Positions 19,958 through 31,623 of a stretch of 64,000 bases of DNA are shown piece by piece (position 1 is the stretch's first letter; the number at the start of each line of letters is the position of its first letter). The position numbers and the translations under genes were made by a program. Source of the DNA: Odontesthes bonariensis (lineage: Eukaryota > Chordata > Actinopteri > Atheriniformes > Atherinopsidae); contig NC_134507.1 of the NCBI RefSeq assembly GCF_027942865.1, positions 36,819,711-36,883,710 on the forward strand, in the 5' to 3' direction. A model generated the notes under the pieces. It saw nothing but the letters and a program-made list of their open reading frames with translations. It was not told the DNA's origin and ran no database searches.

Positions 19958-20325
19958 CACAATCCCTGTGACAAATATGTGTTACATAGGTGCTGGAACC
20001 ATACGTTTCCCCTATTTCACCAGAGAGTTGGCTTGAGAGGCTGATGTTGAGCCTGCACGTCGACTTCCCTGATGTGATTGTTCTCTGCAGCTGAAAATGG
20101 GACTCTCAGATAACTTAGTGTGTGTCTGTCAAGCTCCTCTGTTCTCTGTGTGTAGTTTGGTGTTCATGGTCATACAGGGAAACCAGGGAAGCTCAGTCCC
20201 ACGACATGCTCATAAACTGCGTCTTTTCTAAAGATTATAGTCCTATTTTAGAAGTCAGAATACAACGGCTCCCTGAAACTACCACCATGTACCGCTGGTT
20301 TTGTTATTTCACAAGAGTTGGGAAG

Positions 20326-20512
20326 AGTGCACCGTTCCCGGCGGCACTGCAGTACCGGGTCGATGCGTGGAGTGAACAGAGCAAGCCCCTTTTTCAACCC
20401 CTGTGCCTAAAAATCCATTTAATATGTAGTCCTCATATAGAGGACGTATCAGATATTAAACTGATAAGAACAGATACTACACTTGATCTTAGCCAAAAGG
20501 CCGAGAAGCGAT
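20326..20512 (-). ncRNA. RNU2: U2 snRNA, right array copy 2
   Basis: Full length; same GCTCTGTTCAC subfamily variant as the copy at 18629. Confidence 0.96.
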
Positions 20513-20810
20513 AACCCTCCACTGTTTCACGTCCGAGCGCCCTTCCTGGCACAATGCGCACTTGTGGCGGTGCTCTTTTTTTGCCTACAAAGCGTCACTT
20601 TGCACCTCCGCCCACCCGCTGCAGTGAGCACTCTTCAGCCGTTTCAGATGGTACAACTTTGCACTCCCGCCCGCTCCACTGAGCACCATTCAAACAACAA
20701 ACAATTTAGCGCTCCAGCTTTGAACATGGGCACGGTCTCAACAAATAAGGTGACTCTACTCCGAGAAGTCACTTGGCACAGCAAGAAGATTTCCTTTGCA
20801 CAGACAGAAT

Positions 20811-20930
20811 GGGCTTCACCCGCAAAGGTAAAGCCTTCCAAAAATAGAAACAACTCATTAATGCTGCTCTCCACGGAAGTCTTTAGTAAAAGGCGAAAGA
20901 CTTGTACGTTATGAAGAGAAACCAGAGTAC
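20811..20930 (-). ncRNA. RNU5: U5 snRNA, right array copy 2
   Basis: Full length with standard loop I. Confidence 0.94.
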
Positions 20931-21234
20931 GAGTATTTGACACTGCGGGAGCAGTGCATCAGGCTAGTTGGCATAGCCACCTTCCCCACGGTGAGCTTTG
21001 CTTGGTTGAGACGCTCGCTCCTCGGCCGACCAGGTAGGAACAATCGGGCCCTATTCAATGGCTGCTTTGTCTTTTACTCTGTGCAAAAGACTAGGGGTCT
21101 TGAGGCTTTGTTCTGACCGCTCATTGGGTGTAGAGGTTTTTTTCAAGCAATTCTCCCAGTCGGCCCAATCCCAGAGCCATCTCAAAGTGGAGTTCACTTT
21201 CACTCTCTTTTCGCAGACTAAAAGCCAGAGTTTT

Positions 21235-21313
21235 ATCTCAGAAGCTAAGCAGAGTCGGGCCTGGTTAGTACTTGGATGGGGAGACCGCCTGGGAATACCA
21301 GGTGCTGTAAGCC
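21235..21313 (+). pseudogene. Truncated inverted 5S, right unit 3
   Basis: Same 79-bp fragment. Confidence 0.87.
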
Positions 21314-21534
21314 TTTTGGCTTCTCCAGGCGCATGCAGTTTGACTGCGTCAAATGCAAAGGCAGTCCCTGTTTGACTTTTTGGAACTGCTCCTTTGTCAG
21401 GACAAAGTTAAATGTATGAGGATCAAAGGCAACCATGACCTGAGACACCTTAGCAGATCCAGGATCAGCAAGATGGATCACAGGGTGATCAACAGATGTT
21501 TCAACAAAAGACATGCAGAGAGAAGAGAGAAAAA

Positions 21535-21653
21535 TGCTTACAGCACCTGGTATTCCCAAGTGGTCTCCCATCCAAGTACTAACCAGGCCCGACCCTGCTT
21601 GGCTTCCGAGTTCGGACGAGATCGGGCGTGTTCAGGGCGGTGTGGCCGTAAGC
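21535..21653 (-). rRNA. RN5S: 5S rRNA, right array copy 3
   Basis: Full length; box C GACCACTTGGG, the form that dominates the distal right array. Confidence 0.88.
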
Positions 21654-22021
21654 CACAGTCCCTGTGACAAATATGTGTTACATAGGTGCTGGAACCATAC
21701 GTTGCCCCTATTTTACCAGAGAGTTGGCTTGAGAGGCTGATGTTGAGCCTGCACGTCGACTTCCCTGATGTGATTGTTCTCTGCAGCTGAAAATGGGACT
21801 CTCAGATAACTTAGTGTGTGTCTGTCAAGCTCCTCTGTTCTCTGTGTGTAGTTTGGTGTTCATGGTCATACAGAGAAACCAGGGAAGCTCAATCCCACGA
21901 CGTGCTCATAAACTGCGTCTTTTCTAAAGATTATAGTTCCATTTTAGAAGTCAGAATACAATGGCTCCCTGAAACTACCACCAAGTACCGCTGGTTTTGT
22001 TATTTCACAAGAGTTGGGAAG

Positions 22022-22170
22022 AGTGCACCGTTCCCGGCGGCACTGCAGTACCGGGTCGATGCGTGGAGTGAACGGAGCAAGCCCCTTTTTCAACCCCTGT
22101 GCCTAAAAATCCATTTAATATGTAGTCCTCATATAGAGGACGTATCAGATATTAAACTGATAAGAACAGA
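22022..22170 (-). pseudogene. U2 3' fragment (nt 39-187) beside right Keshi
   Basis: U2 from ATCTGTTC/TCTGTTC onward, cut at the Keshi poly(A) tail. Together with 27792-27817 it accounts for all of U2 except nt 27-37 (or 38). Confidence 0.94.
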
Positions 22171-22555
22171 TTTTTTTTTTTCTTTTGAAAAATTTATTGA
22201 CACTAATACATCACATTTTCATAAAAACTTCATATTTAAGACATATGTTTTACCTATGAATAAAAACATCAATAAATAAGTGTAATCTGTATAACCACAT
22301 TTAAAACAAACAACAATAAAACAAGTTTTCCATGGGGTATTACAGATAAGGTCAATGTCGTCTAATGTAAAAGCTACATGTGAAGTAGTTCTCATGCGAG
22401 TAGCAGTTTGTATTGAGTGTCTTTAAAAAGGAGTGCATTAGTTAAAATGCTCTCTTCCAAGTCCATTTTTTGTGCAGGAGCGCAGTGAGTCCCTATCCAG
22501 GGAAACTCATTTCGCTCCCCCAAACAGTAGGTCTCTCGGGATCCTGTCGTGGTGC

Positions 22556-25500
22556 TCAGAGGAGATCCCCACCCTGTTGCTCCTTCCCACCTGCCTCACC
22601 CGGAGAGCCAGGCCGTCGCTGCTTTGACCTTTTTGTGTGTAGCTCCGGCTCCTTCATCCGAATGGGCACAGAGGCGATTCTTCTTTGTGGATGTGTCCTA
22701 GGCCCGCCGCCTGCAGCTCCGGCCACTTGAGCCGCCGCTGCGGCCATCCGGATCACAGCCACGGGGGGGATCTGCATGCGCTTCCTCACCAGCAAGTTCC
22801 TGGAGGTCCACATGGCGTCTTTCATAGCGGCTAGGGTGAGCCACTGCTTGGCAAAGTCATTCTTTTTTATTTTTGTTTGGCTCACCCCATAGAGCACGAG
22901 TTGTGCTGTGAGGACCTCCCTTGCTGGCAAGTACGGGAATTGCAAGGAGCCGGCTGTTGCCCACTGGTCTGCAGCAGCGCTGCACTCCCAGAGCAGGTGC
23001 CTCACCGACTCGGGCGCGCCACAACCAGGTCGCGGGCAGGTTGAGATTGCTGACATGCCCCGGGAGTGCATAACGGACCTGACTGGGAGGATCTCATGAG
23101 CCACCATCCACGACAGGTCCCGGAGTCTGTTTGGGAGAGCGGAATGGTTGACGTTGCACCAAACTGTTGAGGGCTCGCCGAACGCGAGCCCACGCACTGG
23201 ACTCACTGGTTCCCGCTCCTGCACAACAGAAATCAAAGAGCGGTGATTTGTTAAAACATGCAACTCCTCTGCCTCCAAGTTAAAATGCTTTAAGAACGTC
23301 TGGATAAAAGCATAGGATGGTGGCAGGCTAAAAGACACAGGCACTTTTAGGTCGGTGGGTAAAATCTTCAGTCTTCTGAGGTAAGAACCCATCCAGAATC
23401 GTGTCATTGCTTTAGTTTTGGGGTTTCCGGATGGGTCTGTGGCCTGTAGGATATGCAGTGTAGTGTATCTGCTTCCTAAAAACAAATAAAAATCAGGCAC
23501 TCCTTTTCCTCCTTTCTCTTTTGGTTTCTTCATTACATCTCTCCTCAGTCTTTCCCACTTGGAGCCCCACAGAAAATAAAAAATGGCTCGGTCCAGGTCT
23601 AAAAGCACTTTTCTAGGTGGGATAAAAACAGAACTGATTAGTAAAAGCAAAGGTAAAATCACGGCTTTGATGATTAAAACCTTTCCTTCAATGGTCAGTC
23701 CTCTAAGTCCCCAGTATCCTAGTCTTTGCTTTACTTTCCCTACCACGTCTGGCCAGTTTGATGTCCCTCCCCCTTCCTTGTCAAAATTAATCCCCAGTAT
23801 TTTCTGTTTTGTCTGGGTTATAGTCACGGGGAGTCCTGCAGTCTCAGTCGCTGTCCATGGCCCGTAAAATTGGGCTTGGGTCTTGTTTCTGTTTAGTTTT
23901 GCCCCAGAGGCCCGTCCATACCAGTCAGTCAAGTCCAGAGTCCTATTGATGGATATTAGGTCTGTACATAAAATGTTTACGTCGTCCATATATAAAACAC
24001 ACTTTGTCGATAGTCCCCCGCTCCCCGGGACTCTCACCCCATTGATTCGGTGGTCCCTTCTCAAGCTCTGTGCCAGTGGTTCCACACAGATGATGTAGAG
24101 GAGGGCAGATAACGGACAACCCTGACGGACACCGCAGTGGATGTTTACTGCTTTTGTCAGATGCCCGTTAACAAGGAATTTGCTGGTAATGCCCCGGTAC
24201 AGCAGACCCACCCAAGCTATAAACCTTTCTGGGAACCCCATTTTTTGCAGTACCTGGAAAAGGTACTGGTGCGAGACCCGATCAAAGGCTTTCTCAAAGT
24301 CTAAATTTAGGACTGCTAGCCGAATGTTTCTGTCTCTCGCATAACAGATGGTGTCTCGGATCAGTACGAGGCTGTCGGTTATCTTCCTCCCCGGGATGGC
24401 ACAGGCTTGATCCGGGTGAATCAGGTCTTCTAAAAACAAGGACATACGTGAAGCTAAAAGTTTACTAAAAAGTTTACAGTCAAAGTTTAAAAGTGTAATC
24501 GGTCTCCAATTCTTGTCTTTTTTTTTGTGAAGAAGAGTCACTATCCCTGCTCTAAAACTGTCAGGAAGTCGGTCAAGTTGCTCAAATTCCATAAAAACAG
24601 TAAACAAGTCAGGTGCTAAAATATCCCAAAAGGTCAAATAAAATTCCAAGGGAAGTCCATCTTGTCCTGGGGACTTCCCTTTCTTAAAATTTGTAAAACA
24701 TTTATTTAACTCTGAAATTGTAAAATCTTGGGTTAAAAGCACACTGTCTTTTACTGTTTTTTCTATGAAATTTAAAACTTCTGTCATGGTGTCCATTTCA
24801 ACAGGTTTTTGTTCGTACAGTTCACGATAAAATTGTTCAACAGCTTGTTTAATTTCTTCCATTGAATCAACTGTGCACCCGTTCTCTTTTCTTAGCTTTA
24901 AAATGGCCCCCCCTTTATTCACAATTTTCTTAAAAAAATACCTTGTGCACTTCTCTCCTTCCTCTATTTCTCGTTCCCTGCTTCTTAAAATGACACCCTT
25001 ACTTTTAATATCTGCTAAAATCGACATCTCTGTTTTCACTTGTTTAATTTCATCATTAAAATCCATCCCTTGTTGGTTTAATTTAAAATAGCGCTGTAGT
25101 CGCTTCTGCAGTCCCATCATGCGTCTGTTTTCCCTATTCTTTTTTCTCCTACCTGCCTGTCTAAAGAAAGTCTGGGTCTTTTCCTTCACCATTTCCCACC
25201 AGTGTGCACGTGTATCGTAAAAGTCTTGAAGGGTCTGCCACTCGTGGTACTGCTCCCGGTACTGACTAACTATTTCATTTTCTTTTAAAAGGGAGCAGTT
25301 TAGTTTCCACAGACCACTTCCGGAAGTCACACCCGAAGATAGTGATAGGGTGCAGGAAAGCATTAGGTGATCGGAAAAGAAAACGGGGGTCAATCTAGCA
25401 TCAGTTGGTGGGCAGTCCCGTGTAAAAAGGTAATCTATACGAGAGGCTCTGGTGCCATCACCACTGAACCAGGTGAAGCCCTCCTCTCTGGGATGCATGG

Positions 25501-26074
25501 TTTTAAAACAGTCCTGAAGTTTAAAATCCTTGCATATGCCCTGTAATAAAACCGATGTTTTGTCAACTTTAAAAAATTCCCCTGCTCTTTTTCTGTCACT
25601 CCTGCTTAAAATACAGTTAAAATCACCCCCTAAAACTAGTGGTGCCCTACCTAGCATGTGGGACTGCAGGTCTTCTAAAAGGTCATACCGGTCATTTTTT
25701 TCGTTAAAGCCATAAATATTTAAGAGGTTAAAATCTTGTCCCATAAAAGTCAAATGTGCTAAAAGTGCCCGTCCGTCTCTCACCACAGTGCTGCCCTTCA
25801 CCAGAACCTGAGGGTTTTTGATCAAAATGGCCACTCCGTCATTTTTGTTTTGGTTGGATCCACTCCACAATGATGTCTGTGGCCACATCTCCTCCCACTG
25901 TCTGTAGTGCTTTAAAAACGGTAGGCCGCATTCCTGTATTAAAAGAACATCTGACTTAAAAGAACTAAGAAAGGATAAAACACTCTGGGCTCTAACTTTC
26001 GACTTTACACTTCTCACATTAATAGTTGAGAGAGTGAGTGTCATGAGTATGGTTAAAAACAACAGGTATGACAT
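22556..26074 (-). CDS. Keshi ORF2: APE endonuclease and reverse transcriptase
   Basis: 1,172 aa. Endonuclease residues 15-240 with N19, E48, GGDFN 149-153, IDYL 213-216 and SDH 234-236; this domain nicks the U2 target. RT about 440-740 with D592 in [20 protein letters not shown] at 648-656 and YMDD at 695-698. A CX4CX7HX4C zinc knuckle lies at 1013-1031, typical of L1/Tx1 ORF2 C-termini, followed by a basic, low-complexity tail. Odd: four residues (TDLK) present in the left copy just before NWRPI are missing, a 12-bp in-frame deletion in a conserved RT finger motif, so activity may be reduced although the frame is open. Confidence 0.93.
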   Translation of the reverse strand: MSYLLFLTILMTLTLSTINVRSVKSKVRAQSVLSFLSSFKSDVLLIQECGLPFLKHYRQWEEMWPQTSLWSGSNQNKNDGVAILIKNPQVLVKGSTVVRDGRALLAHLTFMGQDFNLLNIYGFNEKNDRYDLLEDLQSHMLGRAPLVLGGDFNCILSRSDRKRAGEFFKVDKTSVLLQGICKDFKLQDCFKTMHPREEGFTWFSGDGTRASRIDYLFTRDCPPTDARLTPVFFSDHLMLSCTLSLSSGVTSGSGLWKLNCSLLKENEIVSQYREQYHEWQTLQDFYDTRAHWWEMVKEKTQTFFRQAGRRKKNRENRRMMGLQKRLQRYFKLNQQGMDFNDEIKQVKTEMSILADIKSKGVILRSREREIEEGEKCTRYFFKKIVNKGGAILKLRKENGCTVDSMEEIKQAVEQFYRELYEQKPVEMDTMTEVLNFIEKTVKDSVLLTQDFTISELNKCFTNFKKGKSPGQDGLPLEFYLTFWDILAPDLFTVFMEFEQLDRLPDSFRAGIVTLLHKKKDKNWRPITLLNFDCKLFSKLLASRMSLFLEDLIHPDQACAIPGRKITDSLVLIRDTICYARDRNIRLAVLNLDFEKAFDRVSHQYLFQVLQKMGFPERFIAWVGLLYRGITSKFLVNGHLTKAVNIHCGVRQGCPLSALLYIICVEPLAQSLRRDHRINGVRVPGSGGLSTKCVLYMDDVNILCTDLISINRTLDLTDWYGRASGAKLNRNKTQAQFYGPWTATETAGLPVTITQTKQKILGINFDKEGGGTSNWPDVVGKVKQRLGYWGLRGLTIEGKVLIIKAVILPLLLLISSVFIPPRKVLLDLDRAIFYFLWGSKWERLRRDVMKKPKEKGGKGVPDFYLFLGSRYTTLHILQATDPSGNPKTKAMTRFWMGSYLRRLKILPTDLKVPVSFSLPPSYAFIQTFLKHFNLEAEELHVLTNHRSLISVVQEREPVSPVRGLAFGEPSTVWCNVNHSALPNRLRDLSWMVAHEILPVRSVMHSRGMSAISTCPRPGCGAPESVRHLLWECSAAADQWATAGSLQFPYLPAREVLTAQLVLYGVSQTKIKKNDFAKQWLTLAAMKDAMWTSRNLLVRKRMQIPPVAVIRMAAAAAQVAGAAGGGPRTHPQRRIASVPIRMKEPELHTKRSKQRRPGSPGEAGGKEQQGGDLL

Positions 26075-26123
26075 CTTAAAAGACTAAATGAGGGTTAAAA
26101 CATTTAAAATGTCTTAAAAGCAG

Positions 26124-27440
26124 TTATGTAATTTCTTGTGAACGGAGCTCTTCCTTCACTTCTACAGGTGAGAAGCGAGGGTGTTGAGCTCTATTCCCCG
26201 GTCGGACTCTGGGGGTTGGCCTCTGTTGCAAGGTTTTGTTAAACTTTGAGTCTCTAGGGGTTGATTGCAGAACTACATTTAAAAAAGAGACCTCATTTGG
26301 TGAATTGGAGGGGAAGACTCTGGGCTCCTCCACAGATGAACTGTCTGAGGTAGTCCCAGCTCTTCCCCTCTTCTCTGAGACTATAGGAGAATCAGAGGAC
26401 AATTCTGATGCAAGCCTCTTTGTTTGCTGGGCATCTGGGAGGGAGGCATCCTCGCTATCATCCTGTGATTGGACTTCTTCACATTCTGAACTAGCTCCGC
26501 CTTCTGCCTGCACCACCTCCTCCTCCTCCTCCTCTCCAGAACTCTCCATTGGTGGGGGTGTAGCAGGCCCCTCCCCCTCCTCGGCCTCACCTGACTGCTG
26601 TCCACCATTCAGGGATTTTGGCGGGAAGTTTGAATTTTCCAGCCCAGCTGTTTCAAGTAGCTCGTTAACTGCCTCGGTCTGCCCTCCATTTCCTTCTCGC
26701 GTTTTTTTGGATTTCAATTTGTTGGCAAAGGATTTTGGGCAATCTCTGAAGAGGTGGTTTGATTCTCCACAGAGATTGCACTTTCTGCCATTCGTACACT
26801 CTTCGAAGGTGTGACCGATTCCTCTACATTTGCCACAAAACACCTTCGTGCAGGCCTCCACCAGGTGCCCGTGCTCCCCACATTTGCGGCAGAGTTTGGG
26901 CTGTCCCTGGTAGTGGATGTAGCCTCTGTTTTCTCCCAAGACAATCATTGATGGGAGATGTTTCAGGCCCTGGAAGCCCTGGGGGTCTTGCCATTGTTGG
27001 ATGGGGACCCTCCAGGCGCAGTTCCAGATGCCGTCAACATCCCTCACCTTCATTGCCTGGCCTTTAACAGTGCAGAATCTTCCCAACCATATACAGATAT
27101 CTTCTGCGTTCACCATTTCATTGAACATTCTGACAATTACTGTCTTCAGAGTATTGTCAGTAAGTTTCTCAACAGTAAACGCAGAAAACTGGGCTTGCAC
27201 ATTACCAAATCTCATCCAAAACTCCTGCAGCAAAGCTGCAGTGCGAAAACTTACATCGAAACCTTTGTTAAAAGGCAATGACAGGATGCAATTCAAATCG
27301 TCTGGCTTAAAGTTCAATATGTTTTGAATTAGCTTCCGAGAGAAGTCCAATCTGGACATCTCTATAAGCTTTCCTTCTTTTTCTTTAAATAAAAATCTAG
27401 CGCTGTGGTGCCTCCTCATGCCAGCATAGTTTGCCGACAT
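26124..27440 (-). CDS. Keshi ORF1, zinc-knuckle RNA-binding protein
   Basis: 438 aa. N-terminal 170 residues unassigned, then three CX2CX4HX4C knuckles (184-197, 202-215, 221-234), a Glu-rich and Ser-rich acidic middle, and a basic Pro/Arg C-terminus that is missing from the left copy. Likely packages element RNA (family knowledge). Stop at 26124 lies 49 bp before ORF2. Confidence 0.92.
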   Translation of the reverse strand: MSANYAGMRRHHSARFLFKEKEGKLIEMSRLDFSRKLIQNILNFKPDDLNCILSLPFNKGFDVSFRTAALLQEFWMRFGNVQAQFSAFTVEKLTDNTLKTVIVRMFNEMVNAEDICIWLGRFCTVKGQAMKVRDVDGIWNCAWRVPIQQWQDPQGFQGLKHLPSMIVLGENRGYIHYQGQPKLCRKCGEHGHLVEACTKVFCGKCRGIGHTFEECTNGRKCNLCGESNHLFRDCPKSFANKLKSKKTREGNGGQTEAVNELLETAGLENSNFPPKSLNGGQQSGEAEEGEGPATPPPMESSGEEEEEEVVQAEGGASSECEEVQSQDDSEDASLPDAQQTKRLASELSSDSPIVSEKRGRAGTTSDSSSVEEPRVFPSNSPNEVSFLNVVLQSTPRDSKFNKTLQQRPTPRVRPGNRAQHPRFSPVEVKEELRSQEIT

Positions 27441-27791
27441 GATGGAGGCACCACAAACAGTTTTTAAATAAAATGCTTAAAAGAACAAAAATAAATATCA
27501 CACTAAAAGCCCAATAAAAGAGTAAAAAGTGGATTAAAAGGTACTAAAAATGGATACTTACCTTCCTCTAAAAAAGATGGAACACCAACACCGACCCTGT
27601 TTCAGCTGAAACTCGTTCAAAAAGCAAAAACCTGGAGAAAAAAAAGGGTAATACAAGAAAATTTAAAGACAAAGAACTCCAACTACAAACGACTTGGAAT
27701 ACTTTGATCGAACGCAAAAAAGAACCTCCAAAGCGAGAAAAATTTAATGCCTAAAGGCATAAAATAGTCCACCCAAAGGAGGCGATCGCAG

Positions 27792-27817
27792 TCTTAGCGA
27801 AAAGGCCGAGAAGCGAT
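27792..27817 (-). pseudogene. U2 5' fragment (nt 1-26) beside right Keshi
   Basis: Same 26-nt remnant as at the left Keshi, with one private change (TTTTCGCTAAGA for TTTTGGCTAAGA). The PSE of this U2 lies upstream and is intact. Confidence 0.93.
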
Positions 27818-28114
27818 AACCCTCCACTGTTTCACGTCCGAGAGCCCTTCCTGGCACAATGCGCACTTGTGGCGGTGCTCTTTTTTTGCCTACAAAGCGT
27901 CACTTTGCACCTCCGCCCACCCGCTGCAGTGAGCACTCTTCAGCCGTTTCAGATGGTACAACTTTGCACTCCCGCCCGCTCCACTGAGCACCATTCAAAC
28001 AACAACAATTTAGCGCTCCAGCTTTGAACATGGGCACGGTCTCAAGAAATAAGGTGACTCTACTCCGAGAAGTCACTTGGCACAGCAAGAAGATTTCCTT
28101 TGCACAGACAGAAT

Positions 28115-28234
28115 GGGCTTCACCCGCAAAGGTAAAGCCTTCCAAAAATAGAAACAACTCATTAATGCTGCTCTCCACGGAAGTCTTTAGTAAAAGGCGA
28201 AAGACTTGTACGTTATGAAGAGAAACCAGAGTAC
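28115..28234 (-). ncRNA. RNU5: U5 snRNA, right array copy 3
   Basis: Standard sequence; belongs to the unit whose U2 was hit by Keshi. Confidence 0.94.
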
Positions 28235-28538
28235 GAGTATTTGACACTGCGGGAGCAGTGCATCAGGCTAGTTGGCATAGCCACCTTCCCCACGGTGAGC
28301 TTTGCTTGGTTGAGACGCTGGCTCCTCGGCCGACCAGGTAGGAACAATCGGGCCCTATTCAATGGCTGCTTTGTCTTTTACTCTGTGCAAAAGACTAGGG
28401 GTCTTGAGGCTTTGTTCTGACCGCTCATTGGGTGTAGAGGTTTTTTTCAAGCAATTCTCCCAGTCGGCCCAATCCCAGAGCCATCTCAAAGTGGAGTTCA
28501 CTTTCACTCTCTTTTCGCAGACTAAAAGCCAGAGTTTT

Positions 28539-28617
28539 ATCTCAGAAGCTAAGCAGAGTCGGGCCTGGTTAGTACTTGGATGGGGAGACCGCCTGGGAAT
28601 ACCAGGTGCTGTAAGCC
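28539..28617 (+). pseudogene. Truncated inverted 5S, right unit 4
   Basis: Same 79-bp fragment. Confidence 0.87.
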
Positions 28618-28838
28618 TTTTGGCTTCTCCAGGCGCATGCAGTTTGACTGCGTCAAATGCAAAGGCAGTCCCTGTTTGACTTTTTGGAACTGCTCCTTTG
28701 TCAGGACAAAGTTAAATGTATGAGGATCAAAGGCAACCATGACCTGGGACACCTTAGCAGATCCAGGATCAGCAAGATGGATCACAGGGTGATCAACAGA
28801 TGTTTCAACAAAAGACATGCAGAGAGAAGAGAGAAAAA

Positions 28839-28956
28839 TGCTTACAGCACCTGGTATTCCCAAGCGGTCTCCCATCCAAGTACTAACCAGGCCGACCCTG
28901 CTTGGCTTCCGAGATCGGACGAGATCTGGCGTGTTCAGGGCGGTGTGGCCGTAAGC
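28839..28956 (-). pseudogene. 5S rRNA, degraded copy next to Keshi unit
   Basis: 118 nt: one base lost in the GGGTCGG-CCTGG region plus CAGATCTCG and CCGATCTCGG changes in helix III/loop sequences. Probably not functional. The deletion is what makes this unit 1,694 bp. Confidence 0.8.
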
Positions 28957-29324
28957 CACAGTCCCTGTGACAAATATGTGTTACATAGGTGCTGGAACCA
29001 TACGTTGCCCCTATTTTACCAGAGAGTTGGCTTGAGAGGCTGATGTTGAGCCTGCACGTCGACTTCCCTGATGTGATTGTTCTCTGCAGCTGAAAATGGG
29101 ACTCTCAGATAACTTAGTGTGTGTCTGTCAAGCTCCTCTGTTCTCTGTGTGTAGTTTGGTGTTCATGGTCATACAGAGAAACCAGGGAAGCTCAATCCCA
29201 CGACGTGCTCATAAACTGCGTCTTTTCTAAAGATTATAGTTCCATTTTAGAAGTCAGAATACAATGGCTCCCTGAAACTACCACCAAGTACCGCTGGTTT
29301 TGTTATTTCACAAGAGTTGGGAAG

Positions 29325-29511
29325 AGTGCACCGTTCCCGGCGGCACTGCAGTACCGGGTCGATGCGTGGAGTGAACGGAGCAAGCCCCTTTTTCAACCCC
29401 TGTGCCTAAAAATACATTTAATATGCAGTCCTCATATAGAGGACGTATCAGATATTAAACTGATAAGAACAGATACTACACTTGATCTTAGCCAAAAGGC
29501 CGAGAAGCGAT
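29325..29511 (-). ncRNA. RNU2: U2 snRNA, right array copy 3
   Basis: Full length with two private changes around the Sm region (GACTGCATATTAAATGTATT in place of GACTACATATTAAATGGATT); may be impaired. Confidence 0.93.
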
Positions 29512-29808
29512 AACCCTCCACTGTTTCACGTCCGAGAGCCCTTCCTGGCACAATGCGCACTTGTGGCGGTGCTCTTTTTTTGCCTACAAAGCGTCACTTT
29601 GCACCTCCGCCCACCCGCTGCAGTGAGCACTCTTCAGCCGTTTCAGATGGTACAACTTTGCACTCCCGCCCGCTCCACTGAGCACCATTCAAACAACAAC
29701 AATTTAGCGCTCCAGCTTTGAACATGGGCACGGTCTCAAGAAATAAGGTGACTCTACTCCGAGAAGTCACTTGGCACAGCAAGAAGATTTCCTTTGCACA
29801 GACAGAAT

Positions 29809-29928
29809 GGGCTTCACCCGCAAAGGTAAAGCCTTCCAAAAATAGAAACAACTCATTAATGCTGCTCTCCACGGAAGTCTTTAGTAAAAGGCGAAAGACT
29901 TGTACGTTATGAAGAGAAACCAGAGTAC
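29809..29928 (-). ncRNA. RNU5: U5 snRNA, right array copy 4
   Basis: Standard sequence. Confidence 0.94.
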
Positions 29929-30232
29929 GAGTATTTGACACTGCGGGAGCAGTGCATCAGGCTAGTTGGCATAGCCACCTTCCCCACGGTGAGCTTTGCT
30001 TGGTTGAGACGCTGGCTCCTCGGCCGACCAGGTAGGAACAATCGGGCCCTATTCAATGGCTGCTTTGTCTTTTACTCTGTGCAAAAGACTAGGGGTCTTG
30101 AGGCTTTGTTCTGACCGCTCATTGGGTGTAGAGGTTTTTTTCAAGCAATTCTCCCAGTCGGCCCAATCCCAGAGCCATCTCAAAGTGGAGTTCACTTTCA
30201 CTCTCTTTTCGCAGACTAAAAGCCAGAGTTTT

Positions 30233-30311
30233 ATCTCAGAAGCTAAGCAGAGTCGGGCCTGGTTAGTACTTGGATGGGGAGACCGCCTGGGAATACCAGG
30301 TGCTGTAAGCC
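30233..30311 (+). pseudogene. Truncated inverted 5S, right unit 5
   Basis: Same fragment. Confidence 0.87.
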
Positions 30312-30532
30312 TTTTGGCTTCTCCAGGCGCATGCAGTTTGACTGCGTCAAATGCAAAGGCAGTCCCTGTTTGACTTTTTGGAACTGCTCCTTTGTCAGGA
30401 CAAAGTTAAATGTATGAGGATCAAAGGCAACCATGACCTGGGACACCTTAGCAGATCCAGGATCAGCAAGATGGATCACAGGGTGATCAACAGATGTTTC
30501 AACAAAAGACATGCAGAGAGAAGAGAGAAAAA

Positions 30533-30651
30533 TGCTTACAGCACCTGGTATTCCCAAGTGGTCTCCCATCCAAGTACTAACCAGGCCCGACCCTGCTTGG
30601 CTTCCGAGTTCGGACGAGATCGGGCGTGTTCAGGGCGGTGTGGCCGTAAGC
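30533..30651 (-). rRNA. RN5S: 5S rRNA, right array copy 5
   Basis: Box C GACCACTTGGG; flank has the rare CGGGGACTGTG form shared with units at 44093 and 62738. Confidence 0.88.
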
Positions 30652-31019
30652 CACAGTCCCCGTGACAAATATGTGTTACATAGGTGCTGGAACCATACGT
30701 TGCCCCTATTTTACCAGAGAGTTGGCTTGAGAGGCTGATGTTGAGCCTGCACGTCGACTTCCCTGATGTGATTGTTCTCTGCAGCTGAAAATGGGACTCT
30801 CAGATAACTTAGTGTGTGTCTGTCAAGCTCCTCTGTTCTCTGTGTGTAGTTTGGTGTTCATGGTCATACAGAGAAACCAGGGAAGCTCAATCCCACGACG
30901 TGCTCATAAACTGCGTCTTTTCTAAAGATTATAGTTCCATTTTAGAAGTCAGAATACAATGGCTCCCTGAAACTACCACCAAGTACCGCTGGTTTTGTTA
31001 TTTCACAAGAGTTGGGAAG

Positions 31020-31206
31020 AGTGCACCGTTCCCGGCGGCACTGCAGTACCGGGTCGATGCGTGGAGTGAATGGAGCAAGCCCCTTTTTCAACCCCTGTGC
31101 CTAAAAATCCATTTAATATGTAGTCCTCATATAGAGGACGTATCAGATATTAAACTGATAAGAACAGATACTACACTTGATCTTAGCCAAAAGGCCGAGA
31201 AGCGAT
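31020..31206 (-). ncRNA. RNU2: U2 snRNA, right array copy 4
   Basis: Full length; private GCTCCATTCAC. Confidence 0.96.
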
Positions 31207-31503
31207 AACCCTCCACTGTTTCACGTCCGAGAGCCCTTCCTGGCACAATGCGCACTTGTGGCGGTGCTCTTTTTTTGCCTACAAAGCGTCACTTTGCACC
31301 TCCGCCCACCCGCTGCAGTGAGCACTCTTCAGCCGTTTCAGATGGTACAACTTTGCACTCCCGCCCGCTCCACTGAGCACCATTCAAACAACAACAATTT
31401 AGCGCTCCAGCTTTGAACATGGGCACGGTCTCAAGAAATAAGGTGACTCTACTCCGAGAAGTCACTTGGCACAGCAAGAAGATTTCCTTTGCACAGACAG
31501 AAT

Positions 31504-31623
31504 GGGCTTCACCCGCAAAGGTAAAGCCTTCCAAAAATAGAAACAACTCATTAATGCTGCTCTCCACGGAAGTCTTTAGTAAAAGGCGAAAGACTTGTAC
31601 GTTATGAAGAGAAACCAGAGTAC
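31504..31623 (-). ncRNA. RNU5: U5 snRNA, right array copy 5
   Basis: Standard sequence. Confidence 0.94.

Larger units (their letters stand above)
17613..22170 (-). repeat. Right array, proximal part: inverted composite units
   Basis: The same composite unit as in the left array but reverse-complemented. The first two repeats are 1,697 and 1,696 bp apart (truncated 5S at 17842, 19539, 21235) and form a recognisable subfamily: a T-run extended at about 17743 and 19440, an extra A near 17829, U2 with a changed base in the stem III region, and an extra three-base tract near 19010. The third unit is cut inside U2 by the full-length Keshi element. Confidence 0.95.
22171..27791 (-). mobile_element. 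Full-length Keshi-type U2-specific LINE
   Basis: 5,621-bp non-LTR retrotransposon read on the - strand: 5' UTR 351 bp (27441-27791), ORF1, 49-bp gap, ORF2, 3' UTR 385 bp (22171-22555) with AATAAA near 22198 and an A-rich tail of about 12-16 bases. It is in the same sense as the U2 gene it interrupts. Instead of a target duplication, 11 bp of U2 (nt 27-37) are lost. The 5' end is identical to the left copy, so both are 5'-complete. ORF1 and ORF2 are open. Tx1 group, young by identity to the left copy. Confidence 0.94.

Noticed and set aside
22171-27791. Retroviral origin suggested by CCHC knuckles in ORF1
   Set aside because: No LTRs, protease or integrase; an APE endonuclease, an A-rich 3' tail and site specificity identify a LINE.
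22171-27791. Utopia or R2-type identity for the U2 insertion
   Set aside because: The endonuclease is of the N-terminal apurinic type, not the C-terminal restriction-like type expected of those families.
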